NCBI RefSeq assembly: GCF_003112515.1
Contig: NZ_BEVZ01000001.1
Span: 124,001 to 188,000, forward strand
From: Streptomyces fragilis
GTDB lineage: Bacteria > Actinomycetota > Actinomycetes > Streptomycetales > Streptomycetaceae
Direction: 5' to 3'
Length of the DNA: 64,000 bases
Numbering within the stretch: position 1 is the first letter of the stretch; every line of letters starts with the position of its first letter. The position numbers and the translations under genes were made by a program. The notes beneath the pieces are model-generated. The model saw nothing but the letters and a program-made list of their open reading frames with translations, was not told the origin of the DNA and did no database searches. This document shows, piece after piece, positions 52,807 to 60,938 of this stretch.

Positions 52807-53406
52807 TCAGGGCGTGCGGCCCCTCAGCCTGGACAGACGCGTCAGCATCCCTTCGGGGACCTCTTCCGCGGTGAGCGCGTAGACGAGGTGGTCGCGCCAG
52901 TCCCCGTCGATGTGCAGATAGCGCGGCCGCAGCCCTTCCTCGCGGAATCGCAGTTTCTCCACCACCCGGCGGCTCGGGCCGTTCTCCGGGCGAATGCAGA
53001 CCTCCAGGCGGTGCAGTCCCACCGAGCGGAAGCTGTGGTCCGCGGCGAGCGCGACCGCCGTCGGCATCACCCCGCGGCCGGCCACCGCCTGGTCCACCCA
53101 GTAGCCGATGTTCCCCGAGCACATGGAGCCCCAGGTGATGCTGCCGACCGTCAACTGCCCGGCCAGGCGCCCCCGGTACTCGACGACCCAGGGCATCATG
53201 CGGCCCTCCCGCGCCTCGGAGCGCAGGTGACGGACCATCTGCCGGAAGGTGGGCCGGTGGGTGACCGGGCCGCCCGGCATCGGCGGCGGGATGGTCGCCT
53301 CCCAGCGGCGCAGCCAGTCGCGGTTGCGGCGGTTCACCTCGCGCCAGTCGCCCTGGTCGCGCATACGCATCGGCCGCAGCCGGACGTCACCGTGTTCCAG
53401 GACCAC
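52807..53406 (-). CDS. RimJ/RimL-type GNAT acetyltransferase
   Basis: 199 residues. It has MVLEHGDVRLRPMRMRDQGDW, GYWVDQAVAGRGVMPTAVALAADHSF (acetyl-CoA loop) and LEVCIRPENGPSRRVVEKLRF, the layout of ribosomal-protein or amino-acid N-acetyltransferases. GTG 53406 lacks a ribosome binding site. An upstream CTG (53427) overlapping the mog stop has GGGGG at a better distance and would add NGLLWP. The start is therefore uncertain. It lies between mog and sepX in one minus-strand series. Confidence 0.82.
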   Translation of the reverse strand: MVLEHGDVRLRPMRMRDQGDWREVNRRNRDWLRRWEATIPPPMPGGPVTHRPTFRQMVRHLRSEAREGRMMPWVVEYRGRLAGQLTVGSITWGSMCSGNIGYWVDQAVAGRGVMPTAVALAADHSFRSVGLHRLEVCIRPENGPSRRVVEKLRFREEGLRPRYLHIDGDWRDHLVYALTAEEVPEGMLTRLSRLRGRTP

Positions 53407-53423
53407 GGGCCAGAGCAGGCCGT

Positions 53424-53972
53424 TCAGCTCGCACCCCCGGAGGACGGGCCCCCCGACGGCGCGGAGGAGGAGGGGTGGTCCCCGCCGCGGAGCTGGTCCA
53501 CGGCGTGCGTGAGCAGGTCGCCGAGAACGGCGAGGCCGTCCTTCACCCCGCCGGTGGACCCGGGCAGGTTGACGATCAGCGTGTGCCCCGCGACGCCCGC
53601 GATCCCCCGCGAGAGCGCCGCCGTGGGCACCTTCCCGCGGCCCTGGGCGCGGATCGCCTCGGGGATGCCGGGGACCTCGTACGCCACGACCCGGCGGGTC
53701 GCCTCGGGGGTGCGGTCGGTGGGCGAGACGCCGGTGCCGCCGGTGGTGAGCACCACGTCGTAGCCGGCCGCGGCGGCGTCCCGCAGCGCGGCCTCCACCG
53801 GGTCGCCGTCGGGGACCACCACGGGCCCGTCCACGGCGAACCCGAGCGCCTCCAGGCCCGTCCTCAGCAGCGGCCCGCCGCGGTCCTCGTAGACCCCGGC
53901 CGCGGCCCGGTTGGAGGCGGTGACGACCAGCGCCCGGTACCCCTGCGGGCCGTCCTCCCGCGGGCCGCTCAC
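53424..53972 (-). CDS. mog: MogA/MoaB-family molybdopterin adenylyltransferase
   Basis: 182 residues. It has VVTASNRAAAGVYEDRGG, the MPT-binding TTGGTGVSPTDRTPEA and VNLPGSTGGVKDGL. It activates molybdopterin by adenylation before metal insertion by MoeA-type proteins. The GTG 53972 start overlaps the moaC stop (GTGA), so the two are translationally coupled. The tail is Ser/Gly/Pro-rich. Confidence 0.9.
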   Translation of the reverse strand: MSGPREDGPQGYRALVVTASNRAAAGVYEDRGGPLLRTGLEALGFAVDGPVVVPDGDPVEAALRDAAAAGYDVVLTTGGTGVSPTDRTPEATRRVVAYEVPGIPEAIRAQGRGKVPTAALSRGIAGVAGHTLIVNLPGSTGGVKDGLAVLGDLLTHAVDQLRGGDHPSSSAPSGGPSSGGAS

Positions 53973-54448
53973 GCCCGCCTCCACTCGCCGGACTTGCCGC
54001 CGGTCTTCTCCTCGACCCGCACGTCGGTGATGACGGCGCCCTTGTCGACCGCCTTGACCATGTCGACGACGGTGAGCGCGGCGACGGTGACGGCGGTCAG
54101 CGCCTCCATCTCCACCCCCGTGCGGTCGGTGGTCCTCACCGTGGCGGTGATCTCGACGGCGTCGTCGGCGACGGCGAGGTCGAGCTTCACCCCGGAGAGG
54201 GCCAGCGGATGGCACAGCGGGATCAGTTCGGGCGTCTTCTTCGCGCCCATGATCCCGGCGATCCGCGCGGTCGCGAGGGCGTCCCCCTTGGGCACGCCCT
54301 CACCGCGCAGCAGCTCCACCACGCGCGGGTGGACGAGGACCCGGCCGCTCGCGCGGGCGGTGCGGGCGGTCACGTCCTTCCCGGAGACGTCGACCATGCG
54401 GGCGGCGCCCGCCTCGTCGATGTGGGTCAGTCGGTCCTGCGTACCCAT
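53969..54448 (-). CDS. moaC: Cyclic pyranopterin monophosphate synthase
   Basis: 159 residues. It has AARMVDVSGKDVTARTA, AGIMGAKKTPELIPLCHPL and GVEMEALTAVTVAALTVYDM-like VEMEALTAVTVAALTV, then a C-terminal VRVEEKTGGKSGEWRR. It converts the MoaA product into cyclic pyranopterin monophosphate, the first stable molybdenum cofactor intermediate. It follows glp and is coupled to mog. moaA is not in the window. Confidence 0.95.
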   Translation of the reverse strand: MGTQDRLTHIDEAGAARMVDVSGKDVTARTARASGRVLVHPRVVELLRGEGVPKGDALATARIAGIMGAKKTPELIPLCHPLALSGVKLDLAVADDAVEITATVRTTDRTGVEMEALTAVTVAALTVVDMVKAVDKGAVITDVRVEEKTGGKSGEWRRA

Positions 54449-54544
54449 GCGGAAGGCGTCCTTAGTCGTTCAGGGCTGCTGCCGTGCGCTGCCGTGCGAG
54501 GTGTGCACGGCGATGCGCGACACGGTACCGCCAGGATCCGTCCG

Positions 54545-55936
54545 TCAGCCGAGCAGGACCACCTCGACGTCGTCGCCGGGCTCCAGCGAGGTGACGTCCT
54601 CGGGTACGACGATCAGCGCGTTCGCCTGGGCCAGCGCGCCGACCAGGTGGGAGCTCGCACCGCCCACCGGGGTGACCCGGTCGCCGTCGAGGCGCCCGCG
54701 CAGGAACTGGCGGCGGCCCCGGGGCGAGGAGAGCGCCTTGCCGGCGTCGAGGGCGGCCCGGGCGCGCGGCCGGTGCAGCTGGTCCTCGGGCAGGCCCATC
54801 AGGGCCCGGATCACCGGGCGGACGAAGATCTCGAAGGAGACGAACGAGGAGACCGGGTTGCCCGGCAGGGTGAGCACCGGCGTGTGGTCGGGCCCGATCA
54901 GCCCGAAGCCCTGCGGCTTGCCGGGCTGCATGGCGACGCGCCGGAAGTCCACGCCGGCGGCGGCCGGCTCCGCGCCGCCGTGCTCGCCGTCGCCTTCCTC
55001 GCCGTCCCCGGCCTCGAGCCGCGCCGGTTCGGGTGCGGTGAGCGCCTCCTTGACCACGTCGTAGGCGCCCACGCTGACGCCTCCGCTGGTCACCAGCAGG
55101 TCGGCGCGCACCAGTTGGTCGTCGACGCTGGTGCGCAGGGTCTCCGCGTCGTCGGCCACCGCCCCCACCCGGTAGGCGATCGCGCCGGCCTCCCGGGCGG
55201 CGGCGGTGAGCGCGAAGCTGTTGGAGTCGTGGATCTGCCCGGGCTTCAACGGCTCGCCGGGCGGCACCAGTTCGCTGCCGGTGGAGAGGACCACGACGCG
55301 CGGCCGGGGCCGCACCTTCGCGGTGGCCCGGCCCACCGAGGCGAGCAGGGCGAGCTGGGCGGGCCCGAGGACGGTGCCGGCGGCGAGGGCGCGGTCGCCC
55401 GCCTTCATGTCGCTGCCGGCCCGGCGGACGTGTGCCCCGGCCTCGGCGCCCTGGTAGACCCGGACCTGCCCGGAGGCGCCCTCGGGCGCCTTGCTGCGGG
55501 CCTTCATGCCGGTGGCCGGCCCGCCCCCGAGACCCCCGTCGGTCCACTCGACGGGCACGACGGCCTCGGCGCCGGGCGGCAGCGGCGCGCCGGTCATGAT
55601 GCGGGCGGCCTGCCCCGGGCCCACCTTCAGCCCGGGGGCCTGACCGGCCGCCACGTCCCCGACCACCTCGAGGACCGCGGGGAACTCCCCGCTCGCACCC
55701 GTCACGTCCGCGACGCGCACCGCGTAGCCGTCCATCGAGCTGTTGTCGAAGGGCGGCAGGGAGACCGGCACCGTCACGTCCTCGACCAGGACGCAGCCCT
55801 GGGCGTCGAGCAGCTGCAGCTCGATCGGCTCGAGGGGGCGGACGGTGGACAGGATGTCCTCGAGGTGCTCCTCCACCGTCCACAGGCGGTCCTCCTGCGA
55901 CGGCGACGCGGTGCTGCGGGGTGCGGTGGTGCTCAA
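54545..55936 (-). CDS. glp: Gephyrin-like molybdotransferase Glp (MoeA family)
   Basis: 463 residues. It has the MoeA features PPFDNSSMDGYAV, ARIMTGAPLPPGAEAVVPVE, VVLSTGSELVPPG, SGGVSVGAYDVVKEAL and VLTLPGNPVSSFVSFE. An acidic insertion (EAGDGEEGDGEHGG, about 315-330) sits in a loop. In Corynebacterium the paralog Glp binds FtsZ and the membrane receptor GlpR. The same name is used for this conserved Streptomyces gene because it travels with galU and sepX/glpR. Catalytic molybdotransferase function may be retained. TTG 55936 starts 5 bp after the galU stop. Confidence 0.87.
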   Translation of the reverse strand: MSTTAPRSTASPSQEDRLWTVEEHLEDILSTVRPLEPIELQLLDAQGCVLVEDVTVPVSLPPFDNSSMDGYAVRVADVTGASGEFPAVLEVVGDVAAGQAPGLKVGPGQAARIMTGAPLPPGAEAVVPVEWTDGGLGGGPATGMKARSKAPEGASGQVRVYQGAEAGAHVRRAGSDMKAGDRALAAGTVLGPAQLALLASVGRATAKVRPRPRVVVLSTGSELVPPGEPLKPGQIHDSNSFALTAAAREAGAIAYRVGAVADDAETLRTSVDDQLVRADLLVTSGGVSVGAYDVVKEALTAPEPARLEAGDGEEGDGEHGGAEPAAAGVDFRRVAMQPGKPQGFGLIGPDHTPVLTLPGNPVSSFVSFEIFVRPVIRALMGLPEDQLHRPRARAALDAGKALSSPRGRRQFLRGRLDGDRVTPVGGASSHLVGALAQANALIVVPEDVTSLEPGDDVEVVLLG

Positions 55937-55941
55937 GTCCG

Positions 55942-56841
55942 TTACATCTCCTCGGCTACGAATCGGCGGAGCCAGGTCCGGAAGTCCGGCCCCAGGTCCT
56001 CACGTTCGCATGCCAGTCGGACAATCGCACGCAGATAGTCGCCTCGGTCTCCGGTGTCATAGCGGCGGCCCTTGAAGACCACGCCGTGGACGGGGCCGGC
56101 GATGCTCTCGTCGGCCGCCAGGTGCTGGAGGGCGTCGGTCAGCTGGATCTCGCCGCCGCGTCCCGGCGCGGTGTGCCGCAGCACCTCGAAGATGCCCGGG
56201 TCGAGGACGTACCGGCCGATGACGGCGTAGGCGGACGGCGCGTCCGCGGGATCGGGCTTCTCCACCAGGCCGGTCACCCGGGTGACGTCGGCGTCCTTGG
56301 TGCACTCGACGGCGGCGCAGCCGTAGAGGTGGATCTGGGCCGGGTCGACCTCCATCAGCGCCACGACGCTGCCGCCGTACTCCCCCTGGACCTCGATCAT
56401 GCGGGAGAGCAGCGGGTCGCGCGGGTCGATCAGGTCGTCGCCGAGGAGGACCGCGAACGGCTCGTCGCCGACGTGCGGGGCGGCGCAGAGCACCGCGTGG
56501 CCGAGGCCTCTGGGGTCGCCCTGGCGGACGTAGTGGATGGTGGCGAGGTCGGTCGGCTCCTGTACGCGGGCCAGCCGGTCGTTGTCGCCCTTGCGCGCGA
56601 GGGCGTTCTCCAGCTCGTAGTTGCGGTCGAAGTGGTCCTCGAGGGGGCGCTTGTTGCGGCCGGTGACCATCAGCACGTCCCGCAGGCAGGCCTGGACGGC
56701 CTCCTCGACGACGTACTGGATCGCCGGCTTGTCGACGACCGGGAGCATCTCCTTGGGCGTCGCCTTGGTGGCCGGCAGGAACCGCGTGCCGAGACCGGCC
56801 GCCGGGATGACAGCCTTACTGATCCGAGGATGTGCCTTCAT
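55942..56841 (-). CDS. galU: UTP-glucose-1-phosphate uridylyltransferase
   Basis: 299 residues. The nucleotide-binding GLGTRFLPATKATPKEM near residue 15, VVDKPAIQYVVEEA, GLGHAVLCA, LLGDDL and VEKPDP are all typical. It makes UDP-glucose for cell-wall polymers and links to the gal pathway elsewhere in the window. The start is ATG 56841 or the adjacent ATG 56844; ribosome binding complementarity is weak. It heads the galU-glp-moaC-mog-rimJ-sepX series and is divergent from the 5-FTHF cyclo-ligase gene. Confidence 0.93.
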   Translation of the reverse strand: MKAHPRISKAVIPAAGLGTRFLPATKATPKEMLPVVDKPAIQYVVEEAVQACLRDVLMVTGRNKRPLEDHFDRNYELENALARKGDNDRLARVQEPTDLATIHYVRQGDPRGLGHAVLCAAPHVGDEPFAVLLGDDLIDPRDPLLSRMIEVQGEYGGSVVALMEVDPAQIHLYGCAAVECTKDADVTRVTGLVEKPDPADAPSAYAVIGRYVLDPGIFEVLRHTAPGRGGEIQLTDALQHLAADESIAGPVHGVVFKGRRYDTGDRGDYLRAIVRLACEREDLGPDFRTWLRRFVAEEM

Positions 56842-56981
56842 CATGTTCGCAACCATATCCATTGAGTTGTACGGAATCGGTAGCTCCATTCGATTCCACG
56901 TCATATGGCTGCATTCGGGCGGAAAACTGAACCGATCGTGCGGCCGGGAAGCGGTGGGAGACACCGCGGTGGGAGACAACA

Positions 56982-57584
56982 GTGACTGAAGAGGATGCCA
57001 AGCGAAGGTTGCGCGCGGAGATCCTTGCGGCAAGGAGAAGGTTGACGGACGACGAGCGCCGTGCGGCCGGGCGCGCGCTGGCGGCGCGAGCCCTGGAGCT
57101 GCCGGAGCTGGCGCGGGCGCGGACGGTCGCGGCGTACGTCTCGGTGGGCTCCGAGCCGGAGACCCGTGCGCTGCTGGACGCCCTGCGCGGACGCGGCGTG
57201 CGGGTGCTGCTCCCGGTGCTGCGCGAGGACGACGACCTGGACTGGGGGGAGTACCGCGGCGCGGACGCGCTGGTGGCGCGGCCGCTGGGGGCGGGGCGGA
57301 TGACGCTGCTGGAACCCGGCGGCGCGCCGGACGGCGTCGAGGCGGTGCTCGCCGCGGACGTGGTCCTCCTGCCGGGGCTCGCGGTGGACCGCGGCGGGCT
57401 GCGGCTCGGCCGCGGGGGCGGCTCCTACGACCGGGTCCTCGCCCGCCTGGACGCGGCGGGCGCCGCCCCGGCGCTGGTGGTCCTCCTGCACGACGCCGAG
57501 CTGCGCGACACGGTCCCCGCCGAACCTCACGACCGCCCCGTCACCGCAGCGGTCACCCCTTCGGGCCTGCACCGCTTCGGCTGA
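56982..57584 (+). CDS. 5-formyltetrahydrofolate cyclo-ligase
   Basis: 200 residues. It has the N-terminal Lys/Arg helix KRRLRAEILAARRRL, VAAYVSVGSEPETRALLDAL, LLPGLAVDRGG and the ATP/folate motif GRGGGSYDR. It converts 5-formyl-THF to 5,10-methenyl-THF using ATP. GTG 56982 has GGGAG at 7 bp. Confidence 0.93.
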   Translation: MTEEDAKRRLRAEILAARRRLTDDERRAAGRALAARALELPELARARTVAAYVSVGSEPETRALLDALRGRGVRVLLPVLREDDDLDWGEYRGADALVARPLGAGRMTLLEPGGAPDGVEAVLAADVVLLPGLAVDRGGLRLGRGGGSYDRVLARLDAAGAAPALVVLLHDAELRDTVPAEPHDRPVTAAVTPSGLHRFG

Positions 57585-57663
57585 CCGTACGCGGGCGCCT
57601 GACGCGGGCCTCGCGCCCCCACACCGCGGCCCGGGCCCCGCGCCGCCGCGCCCGGGAACGCCG

Positions 57664-57697
57664 CCGGGGCGGCTCCCCCGTGGGGGAACCGCCCCGG
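57664..57697. terminator. Bidirectional terminator between 5-FTHF cyclo-ligase and acylase genes
   Basis: CCGGGGCGG-c-TCCCCC and GGGGGA-a-CCGCCCCGG form a 15-bp stem with one internal mismatch and a GT loop. Confidence 0.85.
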
Positions 57698-57722
57698 TGT
57701 CGTGGGCCCGGCGGGCGCGGAG

Positions 57723-60554
57723 TCACGGCTTCAGCGTGAGCGTCTCCTCCGTGACCCGCTTCACCGCGGCCGCGGAGAACGGCCAGTCGTACAGCTCCCC
57801 CTTCGCCCACGCGTCCGTCTGGTCCACGTAGTGCGAGCTGTACGCGTGCCCGGACGCGCCCGTGAGGTTGATCCACTTCGACTTGTCGAGGTCGGCGAGG
57901 TTCACCACCATCCGCATGGACGGCACCCAGACCACCCCGTACCCGCCTGCCGCGTTCCACCCCGTGGCGTCGACGGTGGACTCGCCGCCGCCGAGCTCCC
58001 AGGGTCCGCGGTTGAGCATGTGCTGCAGGAAGCCCGGACCGGCCGTGCCCAGGGTCTGGTTCTTCAGGTACAGCGTGTGCAGCCGGCCCCAGCTCCAGCT
58101 GTCCATGTCCTTGCCGAGCTTCGCCGTCAGCTCCCACCGCGCGTCGACCATGGCCCGCTCGAGCAGCTTGTCCCGGTCGTTCTTCGCGCCCTCGCGGCCG
58201 TTGAGCGACTTACCGGTGGTCCACCACTCGCTGTCCTCGTCCTCCATCAGGTTCCGCACGACCTCGAACCACCGGTCGCCGCCGTCCGGCTGCGCCTGCG
58301 TGGCGCTGCGCCGGCCGCACTCGCGGACCTTGTCCGCCTCCTCGGCGGGACCGGTGGTGTTCACCGGCTCCACCCACAGGCACTGGCCCTCGACCCGCAG
58401 CTCCTTGGGCAGCTTGTTGCCGAACGCCAGCTTCAGGATGTTGCGCCACACCGCGTTGAAGTACGCGGCGGCCGCCGAGTCCGGGGTCTGGGTGCGGTCC
58501 CAGCTCTCCAGCAGCTCCTGCGCGTCGCGGACGTCGTCGTCCTTCGGGTCGATCTTCAGCAGCTCGGGCACCAGCAGCTTGGCGATCGCGCTGCTGCTGT
58601 CGGTCTGCATCTCCCGCATGTCCTCGGTGGAGACCTTGCCGCCGCCCTCGATCTTCGCCTTGACCAGGTCGTTGATCCGCTGGCTGCGCGCGCCGTAGGA
58701 CCAGTCGCCGGTCAGCAGGTACGGGTAGGCGTCCTCGTCGACCACGGCCTGGTTGGCGGTGACGATGTAACCGCGCTCCGGGTTGAACTCGAAGGGCAGC
58801 TCGTCCTGGTCGATCCAGCCGGTCCAGCGGGCGGCGCGGTCCCAGCCGGGCGCCGGGAGCGCGCCGTCGTAGCCCTCGGCGCGGACGGGGATGCGGCCCG
58901 GCAGCTGGTAGCCGATGTTCTTCCGGTCGGCGTAGACGAGGTTCTGCGAAGGCACCTCGAACAGCTGGGCGGCCTTGCGGAACTCCTGCCAGTTGCGCGC
59001 CGTGTTGATGGCGAAGACGGCGTCCATGGTGGTGCCCGGGTCGAGCGCGGTCCACCGCAGCGAGACCCCGTAGCCGTCGCCCCGGTCGGGGGCGGCGGCC
59101 TTCACGCCGGCCTTCCTGCCGACCTGGACGAGTTCGTCGTCGCGGTCGGACAGGAGCGGGCCGTTGTTGGTCTCGCGCACCACGATCTTCTTGTCCGCCC
59201 CGCCGGCGACCTTGATGGTCTCCTCACGGCTGCGGAACGGGACGGTCTTCCCGTCGTACTGGTAGCCCTCGCGGGTGACCTTCTGCAGGTACAGGTCACT
59301 GACGTCCACACCCGAGTTGGTCATGCCCCAGGCGATCTGCGCGTTGTGGCCGATGACCACGCCGGGCATGCCGGAGAAGGTGTAGCCGGAGACGTCGTAG
59401 CGGCAGCTCTCGGAGACGGTGCGGCAGTGCAGGCCCATCTGGTACCAGACCGAGGGCAGCGCGGGCGACAGGTGCGGGTCGTTGGCCAGCAGCGGCGCCC
59501 CGCCCACGGTGTGCTTCCCGGCGATCACCCAGGAGTTGGAACCGATGCCGTTGCCGTTGACGCCGACCGCGGTGGGCAGTTCGTCGAGCGCGCCGTAGAG
59601 ACCGGCGAGCTGGCTCTGCAGCCCGGCCTGGTCCTCCGCCGCGACCCCCGGCAGCCCGGCGGCGCCGCCCTGGCCCTGCTGGTTCCCGGTGGCCTCCTGG
59701 TTCCCGGTGGCCTGCTGGTTCCCGGTGGCCTGCTGGTTCCCGGTGGCCTGCTGGCTCGCGGTGGCCTTCTGGTCCCAGGTGCCGGTGGCCTGCGAGTAGG
59801 CGCCCTCCTGCACGATCGTCCGGTTCCGTTCGAACGGGTAGCCCGGGTACAGGTCGGCGATCTGCCGCGCGTCGAGCCTGCTGGTCATCAGCGAACGGTC
59901 GATCTCGTCCTGCATGTTGCCGCGCAGGTCCCAGGCCATCGCCTTGAGCCAGGCCACCGAGTCGACCGGGGTCCACGGCTCCGGCGTGTAGTCGCCGGTG
60001 AGCGCGAGCGCCGCGTACTCCAGGGAGAGTTCGTCGCCCTCACGGTCGCCGAGGTAGGCGTTGACGCCCTTGGTGTAGGCCTGCAGGTACTTCTTGGTGG
60101 AGGCCGACAGCTTCTTGTCGTACTCCTGCTGCGCGACCCGGCGCCAGCCGAGGGTGCGCAGGAACTCGTCGGTGCCGACCTGGCTCGCGCCGAACATCTC
60201 GGAGAGCCGGCCCGCGGTCAGGTGGCGGCGCACGTCCATCTCGTAGAACCGGTCCTGCGCCTGGACGAAGCCCTGCGCCATGAACAGGTCTTCCTCGGAG
60301 TCGGCGTAGACGTGCGGCACGCCCTGGCCGTCGCGCCGGACCTCGACCGGGCCGGACAGGCCCTTGAGGGTCAGCGACCCGCTGGTCTGCGGGAACGAGG
60401 CACGGACGGTGCTGACCGTCCAGTACCCGCCGTAGACCAGGCCGCCTATGAGCGCGAGGACGACGAGAAGGACCAGGAGTCGGGCTTTGCGCCCCTTCTT
60501 CCTGCCGGACTTGCCGGGCTGCTGACCGGAAGAGGCGGTGGTGTTGGGGGGCAT
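57723..60554 (-). CDS. Membrane-anchored penicillin-acylase-family hydrolase
   Basis: 943 residues. A Lys/Arg-rich N-terminus and one membrane helix (about 25-47) anchor it outside the cell. The Ntn-hydrolase precursor plan is intact: an alpha-chain region (VPHVYADSEEDLFMAQGFVQAQDRF), a spacer, and the beta-chain N-terminal nucleophile Ser in GIGSNSWVIAG (about 337), then ANDPHLS and MPGVVIGHNAQIAWGMTN. The spacer before the cleavage site holds five copies of Q-Q-A-T-G-N. Possible substrates are N-acyl-homoserine lactones, beta-lactams or lipopeptides; not decidable here. ATG 60554 has AAGGA upstream. Confidence 0.92.
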   Translation of the reverse strand: MPPNTTASSGQQPGKSGRKKGRKARLLVLLVVLALIGGLVYGGYWTVSTVRASFPQTSGSLTLKGLSGPVEVRRDGQGVPHVYADSEEDLFMAQGFVQAQDRFYEMDVRRHLTAGRLSEMFGASQVGTDEFLRTLGWRRVAQQEYDKKLSASTKKYLQAYTKGVNAYLGDREGDELSLEYAALALTGDYTPEPWTPVDSVAWLKAMAWDLRGNMQDEIDRSLMTSRLDARQIADLYPGYPFERNRTIVQEGAYSQATGTWDQKATASQQATGNQQATGNQQATGNQEATGNQQGQGGAAGLPGVAAEDQAGLQSQLAGLYGALDELPTAVGVNGNGIGSNSWVIAGKHTVGGAPLLANDPHLSPALPSVWYQMGLHCRTVSESCRYDVSGYTFSGMPGVVIGHNAQIAWGMTNSGVDVSDLYLQKVTREGYQYDGKTVPFRSREETIKVAGGADKKIVVRETNNGPLLSDRDDELVQVGRKAGVKAAAPDRGDGYGVSLRWTALDPGTTMDAVFAINTARNWQEFRKAAQLFEVPSQNLVYADRKNIGYQLPGRIPVRAEGYDGALPAPGWDRAARWTGWIDQDELPFEFNPERGYIVTANQAVVDEDAYPYLLTGDWSYGARSQRINDLVKAKIEGGGKVSTEDMREMQTDSSSAIAKLLVPELLKIDPKDDDVRDAQELLESWDRTQTPDSAAAAYFNAVWRNILKLAFGNKLPKELRVEGQCLWVEPVNTTGPAEEADKVRECGRRSATQAQPDGGDRWFEVVRNLMEDEDSEWWTTGKSLNGREGAKNDRDKLLERAMVDARWELTAKLGKDMDSWSWGRLHTLYLKNQTLGTAGPGFLQHMLNRGPWELGGGESTVDATGWNAAGGYGVVWVPSMRMVVNLADLDKSKWINLTGASGHAYSSHYVDQTDAWAKGELYDWPFSAAAVKRVTEETLTLKP
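59676..59765. repeat. Five 18-bp tandem units in the acylase gene
   Basis: CTGCTGGTTCCCGGTGGC-type units start at 59676, 59694, 59712, 59730 and 59748, with a decayed sixth. On the minus strand they encode ATGNQQ repeats in the precursor spacer. Confidence 0.9.
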
Positions 60555-60938
60555 CGCTGTCCTTGCTGTCCTCACGCGAGCGGCGGGGCGGGCGGTGGTC
60601 AGTTCTGGGCGCGGCGGCGTGGCCCGACGTCGCGCTGGAGCAACGATAGGCGCACGGGGCGCGGCGGCTTGACGCGGCGTCTGTGAACCCGTGGCATCAA
60701 GCGAGCGCGGTGTCCACGGTGTCCCGTTCGTCCCGGTGCGACCCCCGGCGAAGCACTCCGGCGGGGCGCGGAATGGCGAAAGCGCGTCAAGAAAGCGTCA
60801 AGAGTTAGGTAAGGTAACGAAAGACCTGCCGCTGCCGCCCCGTTCTCGCACGGGGCCGTTCGCAGCACCCCGGTTCACAGCACCTCGGTTCACAGCACCT
60901 CGGTTCGCAGCACCTCGGAGGGAAGGGAAGGGCGCCAA
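60555..60938. other. Divergent intergenic region between acylase and antiporter genes
   Basis: 384 bp. A direct repeat GCGTCAAGA (60784-60792 and 60795-60803) is followed by GTTAGGTAAGGTAAC, probably part of the antiporter promoter. Four 15-bp tandem units (60857-60916) and a GGAGGGAAGGGAAGG ribosome binding region follow. A Pro/Arg frame (60599-60868, minus) is not supported as a gene. Confidence 0.55.
60857..60916 (+). repeat. Four 15-bp tandem units in the antiporter leader
   Basis: Units start at 60857, 60872, 60887 and 60902, type GGTTCACAGCACCTC. Two are identical; the others differ at one to four positions. The array ends just before the ribosome binding site. Confidence 0.9.

Noticed and set aside
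60804..60818. GTTAGGTAAGGTAAC upstream of the antiporter resembles the left half of an iron box (TTAGGTTAGGCT...).
   Set aside because: Only about 9 of the first 10 positions agree; the right half does not match, so an iron-regulator site is not supported.
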